From Rhizobiaceae bacterium (lineage in GTDB: Bacteria > Pseudomonadota > Alphaproteobacteria > Rhizobiales > Rhizobiaceae): a stretch of DNA of 64,000 nucleotides. A program made the position numbers and the translations under genes. Of this stretch, positions 44,896 through 53,025 are shown one piece after another. How positions within the stretch are numbered: position 1 is the first letter of the stretch; each line of letters begins with the position of its first letter. The DNA lies in contig CAJPFN010000012.1 in the NCBI GenBank assembly GCA_905339215.1, forward strand, positions 1-64,000, read 5' to 3'. Below the pieces are notes generated by a model. It saw only the letters and a list, made by a program, of their open reading frames with translations, was not told where the DNA came from and did no database searches.

Positions 44896-45687
44896 ATGCC
44901 CATTCTCAGTGTCAGAGGCCTGCAGAAGTCCTTCGGGAACTTCAACGTCGTGCGCGACGTGAGCTTCGAGGTCGAGCGCGGCCAGAAGGTGGCGATCATC
45001 GGGCCGAGCGGCTCCGGCAAGACGACGGTGCTGCGGTGCATCAACTTCCTCGAGCGGCCGAATGGCGGCGTGATCGAGATCGACGGCGAACGCTTCGGCG
45101 TGCGCATGACCGGCGGGAGCGAGCGTTTCGAGAGCGACGCGTCGCTTGCCAAGAAGCGCGCCGATATCGGCTTCGTGTTCCAGCGCTTCAATCTCTTCTC
45201 GCACCTGACGGCACTCGACAACGTGGCGCTGGCGCCGCGCCTGGTGCGCAAGATGCCACGCGAACAGGCGCTGGAGATCGGCCGCAGGATGCTTGCCCGC
45301 GTCGGCCTGTCGGGCAAGGAAAACAACTATCCGGACGCGCTTTCGGGCGGGCAGCAGCAGCGCGTCGCGATCGCCCGTGTCCTCGCCATGCAGCCGAAGC
45401 TGATCCTGTTCGACGAGCCCACCTCCGCGCTCGATCCGGAACTGGTTGGCGAGGTGCTGGCCGTGATGCGCGATCTTGCCAACGAAGGCATGACGATGCT
45501 GGTCGTGACGCACGAGATTCGCTTTGCCGCGGAGGTCGCGGACCGCATCATCTTCATGGATGGGGGTCAGATCGTCGCCGACGGCCCGCCACGGCAGGTG
45601 CTCTACGACCAGCCGACCGACCGCATGAAGCAGTTCCTGCGCTCGCTTTCATCCGACAACGCGCCGACCGCCGGAGCCCCGTCGTGA
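44896..45687 (+). CDS. Amino-acid ABC transporter ATP-binding protein (HisP/GlnQ type)
   Basis: 263 residues. Walker A GPSGSGKTTVLRCINFLERP, signature LSGGQQQRVAIARVLAM, Walker B LILFDEPTSALDPELVGEV and switch His in VVTHEIRFA. Completes the transporter begun at 42525. It overlaps the next gene by 4 bp, tying uptake to the enolase-superfamily enzyme. Confidence 0.95.
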   Translation: MPILSVRGLQKSFGNFNVVRDVSFEVERGQKVAIIGPSGSGKTTVLRCINFLERPNGGVIEIDGERFGVRMTGGSERFESDASLAKKRADIGFVFQRFNLFSHLTALDNVALAPRLVRKMPREQALEIGRRMLARVGLSGKENNYPDALSGGQQQRVAIARVLAMQPKLILFDEPTSALDPELVGEVLAVMRDLANEGMTMLVVTHEIRFAAEVADRIIFMDGGQIVADGPPRQVLYDQPTDRMKQFLRSLSSDNAPTAGAPS

Positions 45688-46835
45688 AGATCGAGCGCGT
45701 CGACCTCATCCCGATCTCGATCCCCTACAAGCATGCCGAGGTGAGCTCGCGCGTGTCGCGCGGCGGCGTGACGGACGTGGTGGTGCGTGTGGTCGCGGAT
45801 GATGGCCGAATCGGCTGGGGCGAATGCTGCAGCGGCGCCGACACGCTGTCGATCGTCGCAGCAGCTCAGGCGATGACACCGTTCCTGATCGGGCGCGACC
45901 CGCGCGACGTGCAGTCGATCAAGCGCGACGTGTTCAAGAAGGGGCTTTGGGATTACCGCGTGCAGACCGGCAATTTCACCTGGGCCGGTCTCGACATGGC
46001 GCTCCTCGACCTCGCGGGCCAGGAGGCGGGGCTGCCGCTCTGGCGGCTGCTTGGCGGGCGCGGCAGCACCGAGCCCGTCTCCTATTTCTGCTACCTGGCG
46101 CGCGATACATCCGAAGGGCTCCGCCGGCAATGCGCGGAAGCGGTGGCAGCAGGCTACGAGCACTTTTACATCAAGGTCGGCATCGACGAAGCCGAAGACG
46201 AGCGGATGATCGCCGACGTGCGCGCGGCGATCGGGCCGGAGCGCAAGATCCGGATCGACGCCAACGAAGCGTGGCCGCTGCCAGTCGCCGCCAAGCTGAT
46301 CGCGCGCTGGGACGCGGCCTTCGACCTCGATTTCGTCGAGGCGCCGGTGCGGGCGCGTCCGGTCAAGGTCATGGCGCAGCTGCGCCAGCGCGTTTCCGTT
46401 CCCATCTGCGCCAATGAGGGGCTCGGCAGCGAGACCGAGACGCTCGAGATGATCACCGGCGACGCGGCCGACGTGCTCTGCTTCTCCAGCTACTGGGTCG
46501 GCGGCATGCAGTCTTTCATGACTCTGTCGCGCACCGCGGAGCTTGCCGGCAACAAGGTGTGCAAGCACACGCATGGCGAGTTCGGCATCGCGGCGGTGGC
46601 GCACCAGCATGCACTACTCGCGCTCGGCGACGGATCGCGCGGTCACCAGCAGACGGCGAGCGTCATGGAAGACGACATATTGCAATCCGATATTCCGATC
46701 CGGACGCAGCCCCTGTGGGGCGAAATCGATGCGCCGGGCCTCGGGATCACGGTCGATGCCGACAAGCTCGACCATTACCACAAGCTCTTCCTGGCCGACG
46801 GGCAGTTCCTGCCCTGGGCCGCAACGGTCGAGTGA
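45684..46835 (+). CDS. Mandelate racemase/muconate lactonizing enzyme family protein
   Basis: 383 residues of the enolase superfamily. The N-terminal capping domain is followed by a barrel with the catalytic-side lysine in FYIKVGID, metal ligands in IDANEAW, FVEAPV and CANEGLGS, and a His in CKHTHGEFG. Members abstract the alpha-proton of a carboxylate, giving racemisation, epimerisation, dehydration or cycloisomerisation. Start GTG 45684 overlaps the ATPase stop. With an amino-acid importer, RidA and a DadA-like enzyme around it, epimerisation of an amino acid or amino-acid betaine is plausible, but unproven. Confidence 0.88.
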   Translation: MKIERVDLIPISIPYKHAEVSSRVSRGGVTDVVVRVVADDGRIGWGECCSGADTLSIVAAAQAMTPFLIGRDPRDVQSIKRDVFKKGLWDYRVQTGNFTWAGLDMALLDLAGQEAGLPLWRLLGGRGSTEPVSYFCYLARDTSEGLRRQCAEAVAAGYEHFYIKVGIDEAEDERMIADVRAAIGPERKIRIDANEAWPLPVAAKLIARWDAAFDLDFVEAPVRARPVKVMAQLRQRVSVPICANEGLGSETETLEMITGDAADVLCFSSYWVGGMQSFMTLSRTAELAGNKVCKHTHGEFGIAAVAHQHALLALGDGSRGHQQTASVMEDDILQSDIPIRTQPLWGEIDAPGLGITVDADKLDHYHKLFLADGQFLPWAATVE

Positions 46836-46868
46836 CCTCACCACGTTCAGACATGACTGGAGATTTTC

Positions 46869-47243
46869 ATGCGTAAGATCGTCAAGACGCACCTGCCGAA
46901 CGAGTCGGCGCCGATCGAATGGGCCGCGATGGGCGGCGACTACCTCTACACGGCCCACATCCCGATCAACGAGGACGGTTCGATCGAGACCGGCGACATT
47001 GCCACGCAGACCAAGCTGACCATGGACAATCTGAAGCGCACCGTGGAAGCGGCCGGCGGCACGATGGACGACGTGACGCAGGTGCTCGTCTACCTGCCCA
47101 ACAAGGAAGACTTCCAGGGCATGAACGAGGTCTACCGGACCTATTTCAACAAGCCCTTCCCGAACCGCGCCACCGTGGTCGCCGGCCTCATGGTGCAAGG
47201 CGCCCGCATCGAAATCGTCGCGCACGCACACATCAAGGGCTGA
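46869..47243 (+). CDS. RidA family protein
   Basis: 124 residues, RidA/YjgF fold, with DYLYTAHIPI, VEAAGGTMDDVTQVLVYLP and a late PFPNRATVVAGLMVQGARIEIVAHA with the conserved Arg. It would clear imine intermediates from the DadA-like enzyme encoded 3 bp downstream. It lies 33 bp after the enolase-superfamily gene. Confidence 0.92.
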   Translation: MRKIVKTHLPNESAPIEWAAMGGDYLYTAHIPINEDGSIETGDIATQTKLTMDNLKRTVEAAGGTMDDVTQVLVYLPNKEDFQGMNEVYRTYFNKPFPNRATVVAGLMVQGARIEIVAHAHIKG

Positions 47244-47245
47244 TC

Positions 47246-48502
47246 ATGCCGGACGTCATTGTTGTTGGCGCCGGCGTCGTCGGCACAACGACTGCGCTTT
47301 ATCTCGCACGCGAAGGGCTGTCGGTCACCGTGATCGACAGGAGCGCGGAGGCGGGGCTCGACACGAGCTTCGCCAATGGCGGCCTGTTCACCCCGAGCAC
47401 CGCGCTGCCGTGGTGCTCGCCGGCCGTTCCCGGCCTCCTGTTCAGGTGGATCGGCCGCGAAAGCGCCCCGCTCCTCCTGCGCCCCTCGGCGATCCCCAGC
47501 CTCGGGCTCTGGGGCCTGAAGTTCCTCGCCAACTGCCGGCCGAAGAAGCACGCCGCCTCGTCCATGAAGCTGACGCGGTTCGGCCGCGAGAGCCTCGAGG
47601 AGATGGACGGGCTGCTGGCGCAGAAGACGGTCGACTACCAGCTCAGCCGTGGCGGGCTGCTCGAACTCTTCCGCGATGACGAAGGCATCGCAAAGCGGGA
47701 CGACTACGCATATTTCCTGGAGGGGCTTGGCGTCCGTGTCTCGCGCATCACCGGCGAAGAGGCGGTCGCGATCGAGCCAAGGCTCGGGCCCATCGCCGGC
47801 TCGATCCGCGCCGGGCTGCATCTGCCGGATGATGCGTGGGGCGATGCGCGCAAGTTTACGCTCGCAGCCGAGAAGGCCGCGCGCGCCGCCGGCGTCCGGT
47901 TCCAGCTCGGCACGGAGATACGCCGCATCGATGCGCCGAACGGTAAGGTGAAGAGCGTCGAGACCGACAAGGGCACGGTCAAAGCCGACATCGTGGTGGT
48001 CTGCGCGGGATCGTTTTCCAAAAGCCTGCTTGCGCCGCTTGGCATTTCGGTGCCGATCGCGCCGGTGAAAGGCTATTCGATCTCCATCCCGGCCGCCGAT
48101 CTGAACTTCCTGCCCGGCATCCCTGTGGTGGACGACACGGCGCGGCTGGGCGCGACGCCCCTCAACGACCAGCTGCGCGTCGCCGGCACGGTGGAGTTCG
48201 ACCGCTACAACCGCGCCGTCCGCGACGGGCGGGTACAGAACCTGATCAGGGCGCTGAAGTCGCTCTATCCGGAACTGACGCTGCCAAAGACGCTCAACCC
48301 GTGGTGCGGATTCCGGCCGATGTCGGCCGACGGGCTGCCGATCATCGACAAAACGAAAATAGGCGGTCTATTCATCAACAGCGGCCACGGCGCGCTCGGC
48401 TGGACGCTGGCGACCGGTTCTGCGCGGCTGATCACCAATGCGGTGACTGGCAGGCCCGGGCCGGCAAGGCCGGAATTCGCGCTCGACCGCGCCTTCTGGT
48501 GA
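47246..48502 (+). CDS. FAD-dependent oxidoreductase, D-amino-acid dehydrogenase (DadA)-like
   Basis: 418 residues from ATG 47246. N-terminal FAD motif VIVVGAGVVGTTTALYLAREG; TSFANGGLFTPSTALPW is the DadA-type loop after it; WCGFRPMSADGLPII and GHGALGWTLATGSARL form the C-terminal FAD contacts. Length equals the family norm. It oxidises a D-amino or imino acid and is the last gene of the operon, so catabolism probably ends here with an oxo acid and ammonia. Confidence 0.92.
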   Translation: MPDVIVVGAGVVGTTTALYLAREGLSVTVIDRSAEAGLDTSFANGGLFTPSTALPWCSPAVPGLLFRWIGRESAPLLLRPSAIPSLGLWGLKFLANCRPKKHAASSMKLTRFGRESLEEMDGLLAQKTVDYQLSRGGLLELFRDDEGIAKRDDYAYFLEGLGVRVSRITGEEAVAIEPRLGPIAGSIRAGLHLPDDAWGDARKFTLAAEKAARAAGVRFQLGTEIRRIDAPNGKVKSVETDKGTVKADIVVVCAGSFSKSLLAPLGISVPIAPVKGYSISIPAADLNFLPGIPVVDDTARLGATPLNDQLRVAGTVEFDRYNRAVRDGRVQNLIRALKSLYPELTLPKTLNPWCGFRPMSADGLPIIDKTKIGGLFINSGHGALGWTLATGSARLITNAVTGRPGPARPEFALDRAFW

Positions 48503-48509
48503 CACGCCG

Positions 48510-48985
48510 CTGGGCAGGCCTACAGGCCGACGCTCGCTCCGTGCCAAGAAGGATCGCGCCGTGGATGGCGGCCTTCCAGCCGAGCACCGCCTGGCGGATG
48601 ACGGGCGGCTGCAAGCCGGCAGGACGCGGCAGGCATTCCAGGATGCGGCTTGAAAGCACGTCGCGCGGGTAGGCCTGCAGGTCGAGCACGCCGCCGCCGA
48701 TCAGGATGATGCGCGGCGAAAAAAGGATTGAGGCCGAAGCGATCGTCGCCGCATGGTGCCAGACGATGTGGTCGAGCGCAAGGCTGAGGCCGGCGCTTTC
48801 CTGAACGCGGCTGAAGAGGTCCGCCACCGGCACTCGATGCTCGGCCGCGAGCGCCACCAGCGTCACGCCGGAGGCATAGGTCTCGATACGTTGCGGTGCC
48901 GCATGCGGGGCGTCGCGGACTGGGATATGGCCGATCTCCAGCGCCAAGCCGCCGCCGCGGAAGATGCCGTCTCCGCCGAGATAGG
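48510..48985 (-). pseudogene. ROK-family sugar kinase, C-terminal fragment
   Basis: On the minus strand LGGDGIFRGGGLALEIGHIPV starts the fragment, close to the ROK metal-site region, and a downstream IILIGGGVLDLQAYPRDVLSS and AIHGAILLGT end it. The N-terminal ATP-binding half is missing, and where ROK proteins carry a CxCG zinc motif this sequence has PHAAPQ. The upstream end joins the antiporter fragment at about 48985. Not functional. Confidence 0.75.
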
Positions 48986-49890
48986 CGCCGATCCGGTGCT
49001 GGCAGCCGATGTTCAGGTCGGGCCGCCGAAGGCGGGTGGGGAGGACGAGGTGAGGTTCGCTCTGACCTCCGAGGCCAGCTTCAACGACGGCTTGGCATTC
49101 CCATTCGTCAACCTCGCCATCGCGCTAGGCCTTGCCGCCACGACAGGCGAGCCTTGGGCATTGGACTGGTTTACACACGGCGTCTTGTGGGAGATCGGCG
49201 CCGGTATCGCGGGCGGATGGTTGATTGGCAGGGCGGTAGGGTGGCTTACCTTTCATATGGCAGCCGACACGAAACTCGCCCAAACCGGCGACGGATTGAT
49301 CGCCATCGCGGCGACTTTTCATCTCTTATGGCTTAACCGAGTTGATCGAATGCTACGGCTTCCTGGCGGTTTTCGTGACCGCGCTGACGCTGAGACATGC
49401 GCATCGGAGCCATGACTTTCATCGCGAGATGCACGACCTTACGGAGCAGATCGAGCGGCTGGCGATGATGGTGCTCCTGCTGCTGTTCGGGGGCGCCTTG
49501 GTCAGCGGATTGCTCGCACCGCTGACTTGGATCGACGCGGTGGCTGCTGTCGTGATCCTCATCGTCGTGCGCCCTTTGACAGGACTGATCGGTCTGATCG
49601 GGGTCGACAGGGCATGGACCGAGAAGCTGACACTGGCTTTCTTTGGAATCCGCGGCGTCGGCTCGTTCTACTATCTGGCTTACGGCCTCAATCACATGGA
49701 GGTAGACGGGGGCGATCGTCTCTGGGCAATCGTCGGATTGGTCGTCGCGCTCTCGATCGTGCTGCACGGGCTCACGGTCACGCCAATCATGCGCAGTCTC
49801 GATCGCTCGCAAGGCAGGGATTCGGACGCCAATACGGCGATACCGCCACCAGGCTTGCAGGGCCCACGTGATCGACGCAGAGAGAGTTGA
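48986..49890 (+). pseudogene. CPA1-type cation/proton antiporter, truncated and frameshifted
   Basis: From 48990 the plus strand reads DPVLAADVQVGPP, then EDEVRFALTSEASFNDGLAFPF, the conserved core of NhaP/CPA1 antiporters (with the ND ion-binding motif). The frame shifts near 49320 and continues as ELIECYGFLAVFVTALTLRHA through several more membrane segments to the stop at 49888. The first third of the protein, with several membrane spans, is absent. The 184 bases after it to 50074 are empty. Confidence 0.85.
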
Positions 49891-50074
49891 TTAGACCCTG
49901 CCGTTTCGGTCCCACACAATGCCTCGATTGATAGTACTCACCAGAGCCAAGGACCTTAAGCAAGTTCACAGCTTCCTGCATGGGAGCCGCCCGGCTCACT
50001 CCGTCAGCATTAATTTGGACCGGGATAGCAAGCCCGCGTACCGCAGTATACAAAGCCAAGAATTCCCGAATCGA

Positions 50075-51241
50075 TCAAATCGGCATCTGAAACGTGAAGC
50101 TGGTTTCCACCGCATTCGACGAGACCTGGATTCGGCCCCCATGGGCTTTTGCAATCTGGCTGGCGATATATAAACCAAGCCCAAGGCCCTGCATGTTTGA
50201 CCGGACCTCCCCGCGGTAGAAGGGTTGGAGCAGGCGATCGAGGGCCGGCTGAGGGATAGGTTGGCCACCATTGGCCACCGATAATATGAACTCACCGTCC
50301 GCCACCTTCGCCTCGACGACGATCGGACGGTCATCGGAGCCATGCGTGACAGCATTGCCGAGGAGATTTGAAAACATTTGAGCAATGCGGGCGTGATCGA
50401 CGTCAATTGCTTGTCGCACATCGAAGTGTGTCTCGATCGCGCGTTCCGGGTGACCGACGCGCATTTCGTTTACCACTTGCGCAAGGGTCGGCTCGATTCT
50501 CTCTCCCGATGAGCGCTCAATGCCGATGCCGCCGCCAAGACGCCCACGCGCAAAATCCATCAGGTTATCGATCAGGCCCTCCATTCGCTTGACGCTTTCC
50601 TGCATCAGGCGGAGTACGCGGACAGACTTCGTATCGTCGTGGGTCTTAGTCAGAATGTTCAAGCCACCGGCAAGGCCCGCAAGCGGATTGCGAAGGTCAT
50701 GGCCAAGCACAGCGATGAACTGTTCACGCAGGTCGGCATCCTGCACGGCCATTGTCTGAACAGCGTCCGCATCGGTGATGCGGGTCCTCAAGCCCGCATT
50801 GATCTCTTCCAGTTTCGCCAGCGCTTCCCGTTCGCTCGTACGCGCATCGACCAGTTCCCGCTCGTACCGCCGCCGCTGGGGGGCACGGAACAGCGTGACG
50901 CGCGTCACCGCAAACTCGTCGGATATCCGGCGCTCGGCCGCGTTGGCCAAGACGGGCATCGTCCCACCGTCCTGGAGAACCAGGTCAAGGGCGACCTCCT
51001 CGAAGAAGCCCTGCATACGCAGGAGCGGCGCGAAGTGGGTTTCGTAGAATATGCTTCCCGCGATATTCAGAAGATCGCGAAGCCGCTTGCCCATGAGATC
51101 GGCTTGCGTTCGGCCCAGCCAGGCGCAGAGCGTGGTGTTGACGCGGATGATCCTGCCGTCAGGCCCGAGCGATAGGTACCCGCAAGGCGCGTTTTCATAC
51201 AGGTCCTGCAGGTCGGAATCGGAGTGATCAGAGGAACTCAT
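50075..51241 (-). CDS. PAS-domain sensor histidine kinase
   Basis: 388 residues, no membrane segment. An N-terminal PAS domain (about 10-120, with GYLSLGPDGRIIRVN and LGRTQADLMGK) is followed by a coiled linker (125-170), a HisKA dimerisation helix with the phospho-acceptor H181 in VLGHDLRNPLAG, and a HATPase domain with N-box MFSNLLGNAVTHG and GLGLGLYIASQIAKAHGG. It overlaps the hydrolase gene upstream by 14 bp. Its partner may be the response regulator at 52106. The signal is unknown; the coupling to an RsbQ-like hydrolase suggests a small hydrophobic ligand for the PAS pocket. Confidence 0.9.
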   Translation of the reverse strand: MSSSDHSDSDLQDLYENAPCGYLSLGPDGRIIRVNTTLCAWLGRTQADLMGKRLRDLLNIAGSIFYETHFAPLLRMQGFFEEVALDLVLQDGGTMPVLANAAERRISDEFAVTRVTLFRAPQRRRYERELVDARTSEREALAKLEEINAGLRTRITDADAVQTMAVQDADLREQFIAVLGHDLRNPLAGLAGGLNILTKTHDDTKSVRVLRLMQESVKRMEGLIDNLMDFARGRLGGGIGIERSSGERIEPTLAQVVNEMRVGHPERAIETHFDVRQAIDVDHARIAQMFSNLLGNAVTHGSDDRPIVVEAKVADGEFILSVANGGQPIPQPALDRLLQPFYRGEVRSNMQGLGLGLYIASQIAKAHGGRIQVSSNAVETSFTFQMPI

Positions 51242-52028
51242 TCATTGCTGCTATGACTGCCGCGGGAGCGCTCAGGTTGGGACAATGGCCAAAGGCATCC
51301 AGATAGACGATCCGGCTGCCTACAATCTCTCGATTGACATACTCGCCGACCTTTTCGGAAGCGATGATGTCATCACGGGTCTGCAGGATCAGCGTATCGG
51401 CCTTCACGTTCTTGAGATCGGCTCGATTGTCGGACGTGAAGGTGGTGCGAGCAAACGCCTTGGCAATCTCCGGGTCGGTTCGGCAGAATGAATTCGTCAA
51501 TTCCTGGCCGAGTTCGGGACGATCGGGATTACCCATGATCGCGGGCGCCATGGCAGCCGACCATCCGAGATGGTTGTCGGCCAGGGAGGCGAGAAGTTCC
51601 TTGATCTGAGCGGCGCTGAACCCGCCATAGTATTCGCCGTCGTCGATGTAGCGTGGAGATGGGCCTACCATGACGAGCTTCGTGAACCTGCCCGGCGCAT
51701 CGATCGATGCCAGTGCTCCGATCATGGCGCTGACCGAATGTCCCACGAAGACCGCATCCTTAAGCTGCAGTTCTCGACCTATCTCGACGACGTCCGATGC
51801 ATAGCCTTTCAGATCGGCATACTTGGCTCTGTCATAGGCCGTAAGGTCGGACCGGCCGGCTCCGACGTGATCGAACAGCATGGTGCGATAGCGGTCACGG
51901 AAGGCTGGTTCAACGAAGCGCCACATGTTCTGATCGCACCCGAAGCCATGGGCAAAGACCACTGCCCGGTTGCCAGTGCCATGCATCTGGACGTTATTTC
52001 TGTCGACGACGCCCAATAGTCCTCGCAC
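51228..52028 (-). CDS. alpha/beta hydrolase, RsbQ-like
   Basis: 266 residues. HGFGCDQNMWR near residue 28 is the oxyanion-side motif shared by RsbQ and the D14/KAI2 strigolactone and karrikin receptors; the nucleophile is in FVGHSVSAMIG, the acid in ILQTRDDIIAS, and the His in DAFGHCPNLSAP. In Bacillus, RsbQ supplies a ligand to the PAS domain of RsbP. Here the gene overlaps that of a PAS histidine kinase, a parallel arrangement. The function is inferred from family and neighbourhood. Confidence 0.88.
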   Translation of the reverse strand: MRGLLGVVDRNNVQMHGTGNRAVVFAHGFGCDQNMWRFVEPAFRDRYRTMLFDHVGAGRSDLTAYDRAKYADLKGYASDVVEIGRELQLKDAVFVGHSVSAMIGALASIDAPGRFTKLVMVGPSPRYIDDGEYYGGFSAAQIKELLASLADNHLGWSAAMAPAIMGNPDRPELGQELTNSFCRTDPEIAKAFARTTFTSDNRADLKNVKADTLILQTRDDIIASEKVGEYVNREIVGSRIVYLDAFGHCPNLSAPAAVIAAMNEFL

Positions 52029-52105
52029 GCAAGCGGTTGGTTACAATTTGCACCGTATCAAGACCGTTGCGAGATTTCGACCCATCGTGAGGAACGTTTG
52101 AGAGA

Positions 52106-52525
52106 ATGCGATGTTACGGTAGTTCGGTCTGGGCGCAGACCCAGCCGGGATCGGGTTTTCCAGTGTCGCAGGCCATCACTGTGCTCGTCGTCGAAGACGA
52201 AGCCCTCATTCGCATGGACATCGCTGACCAACTCGAACGTATGGGATTTGCGATTCTAGAGGCTGCTAATGCCAGAGAAGCCATTGATATTATGGCATCC
52301 CACCCAGCTGTTCAAGTGATCTTCACTGATGTCGATATGCCGGGCGGCATTGACGGCCTGGAGCTCGCAACTGCCGTTCGCGATCGCTGGCCTCCGATCA
52401 AGATCATTGTAACGTCCGGTCATCGCGAGGTAGGCATAGCGGATCTTCCCAATGACAGCCGCTTTTTTGCCAAGCTGTATCGGGGCAGCGCCGTGGCATC
52501 GGCAATCCGGGAAATGTTGGACTGA
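52106..52525 (+). CDS. Single-domain response regulator (CheY-like)
   Basis: 139 residues or about 120 if translation begins at GTG 52163, just before ITVLVVEDEALIRMD. The receiver domain has acidic residues EDE, the phospho-acceptor Asp in VIFTDVDMPGG, a Thr/Ser in IIVTSGHRE and the Lys in FFAKLYRG. It has no output domain, like the FixJ/CheY-type receivers common in rhizobia. It is divergent from the hydrolase-kinase pair across 77 bp. Confidence 0.88.
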   Translation: MRCYGSSVWAQTQPGSGFPVSQAITVLVVEDEALIRMDIADQLERMGFAILEAANAREAIDIMASHPAVQVIFTDVDMPGGIDGLELATAVRDRWPPIKIIVTSGHREVGIADLPNDSRFFAKLYRGSAVASAIREMLD

Positions 52526-53025
52526 AAAACTCTCTGGTGCATTGCACAGTGCAATCCTAATAATCTCCGCAGGGAAACTTCCCTTCTCAACGCATTTTGC
52601 TTGAGTGGCGGCCAACGTGGGTGCCTGAGCGGTCAGGGCGGCAGTGATCGCGATCCCGTGTGCGCACACAGCCAACGAGATGTGCCGCCCCGCAGGGATC
52701 ATCGCGTCGACGGCGACACGGCGCCTATTGAGGGCTGCCACCTCTCTTGAAGGTCCGGCGAGCGAGCCGGCCGACATGAGTTCCAGTCTGCAATCTTATG
52801 CGACTTTCGAAGCACAGATCGTGAACAGGGAGAGGCAGGGACGTCGGTTCGATTGCATTCAATTTAATTTAGATCAGCTTCGCGCCATAAGCAGCCACTC
52901 GGCGCTGAGTCACGGAAGACCGAACTGGCAGTTATCTAACCGGCAGCCTCGGACCAGATTAGTGGTGCTAGAGCTTTCGTTCGGTTTAGTAGTCACCGAT
53001 TGTCCAGCCGCGGAACAGCTAAACG
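52526..53025. other. 500-bp stretch without recognisable gene
   Basis: No open frame here resembles a known protein on either strand. The part from 52850 to 53000 is less GC-rich than the flanks. It separates the response regulator from the end of the defence-like operon and may contain the left junction of that insertion, but no repeat or attachment site was recognised. Confidence 0.5.

Noticed and set aside
44172-45683. Plus-strand open frame of 887 codons running through the binding protein and ATPase into the enolase-superfamily gene
   Set aside because: Only its last part, from GTG 45684, is a real protein; the earlier part is out of frame with two good genes and full of Arg and Ala.
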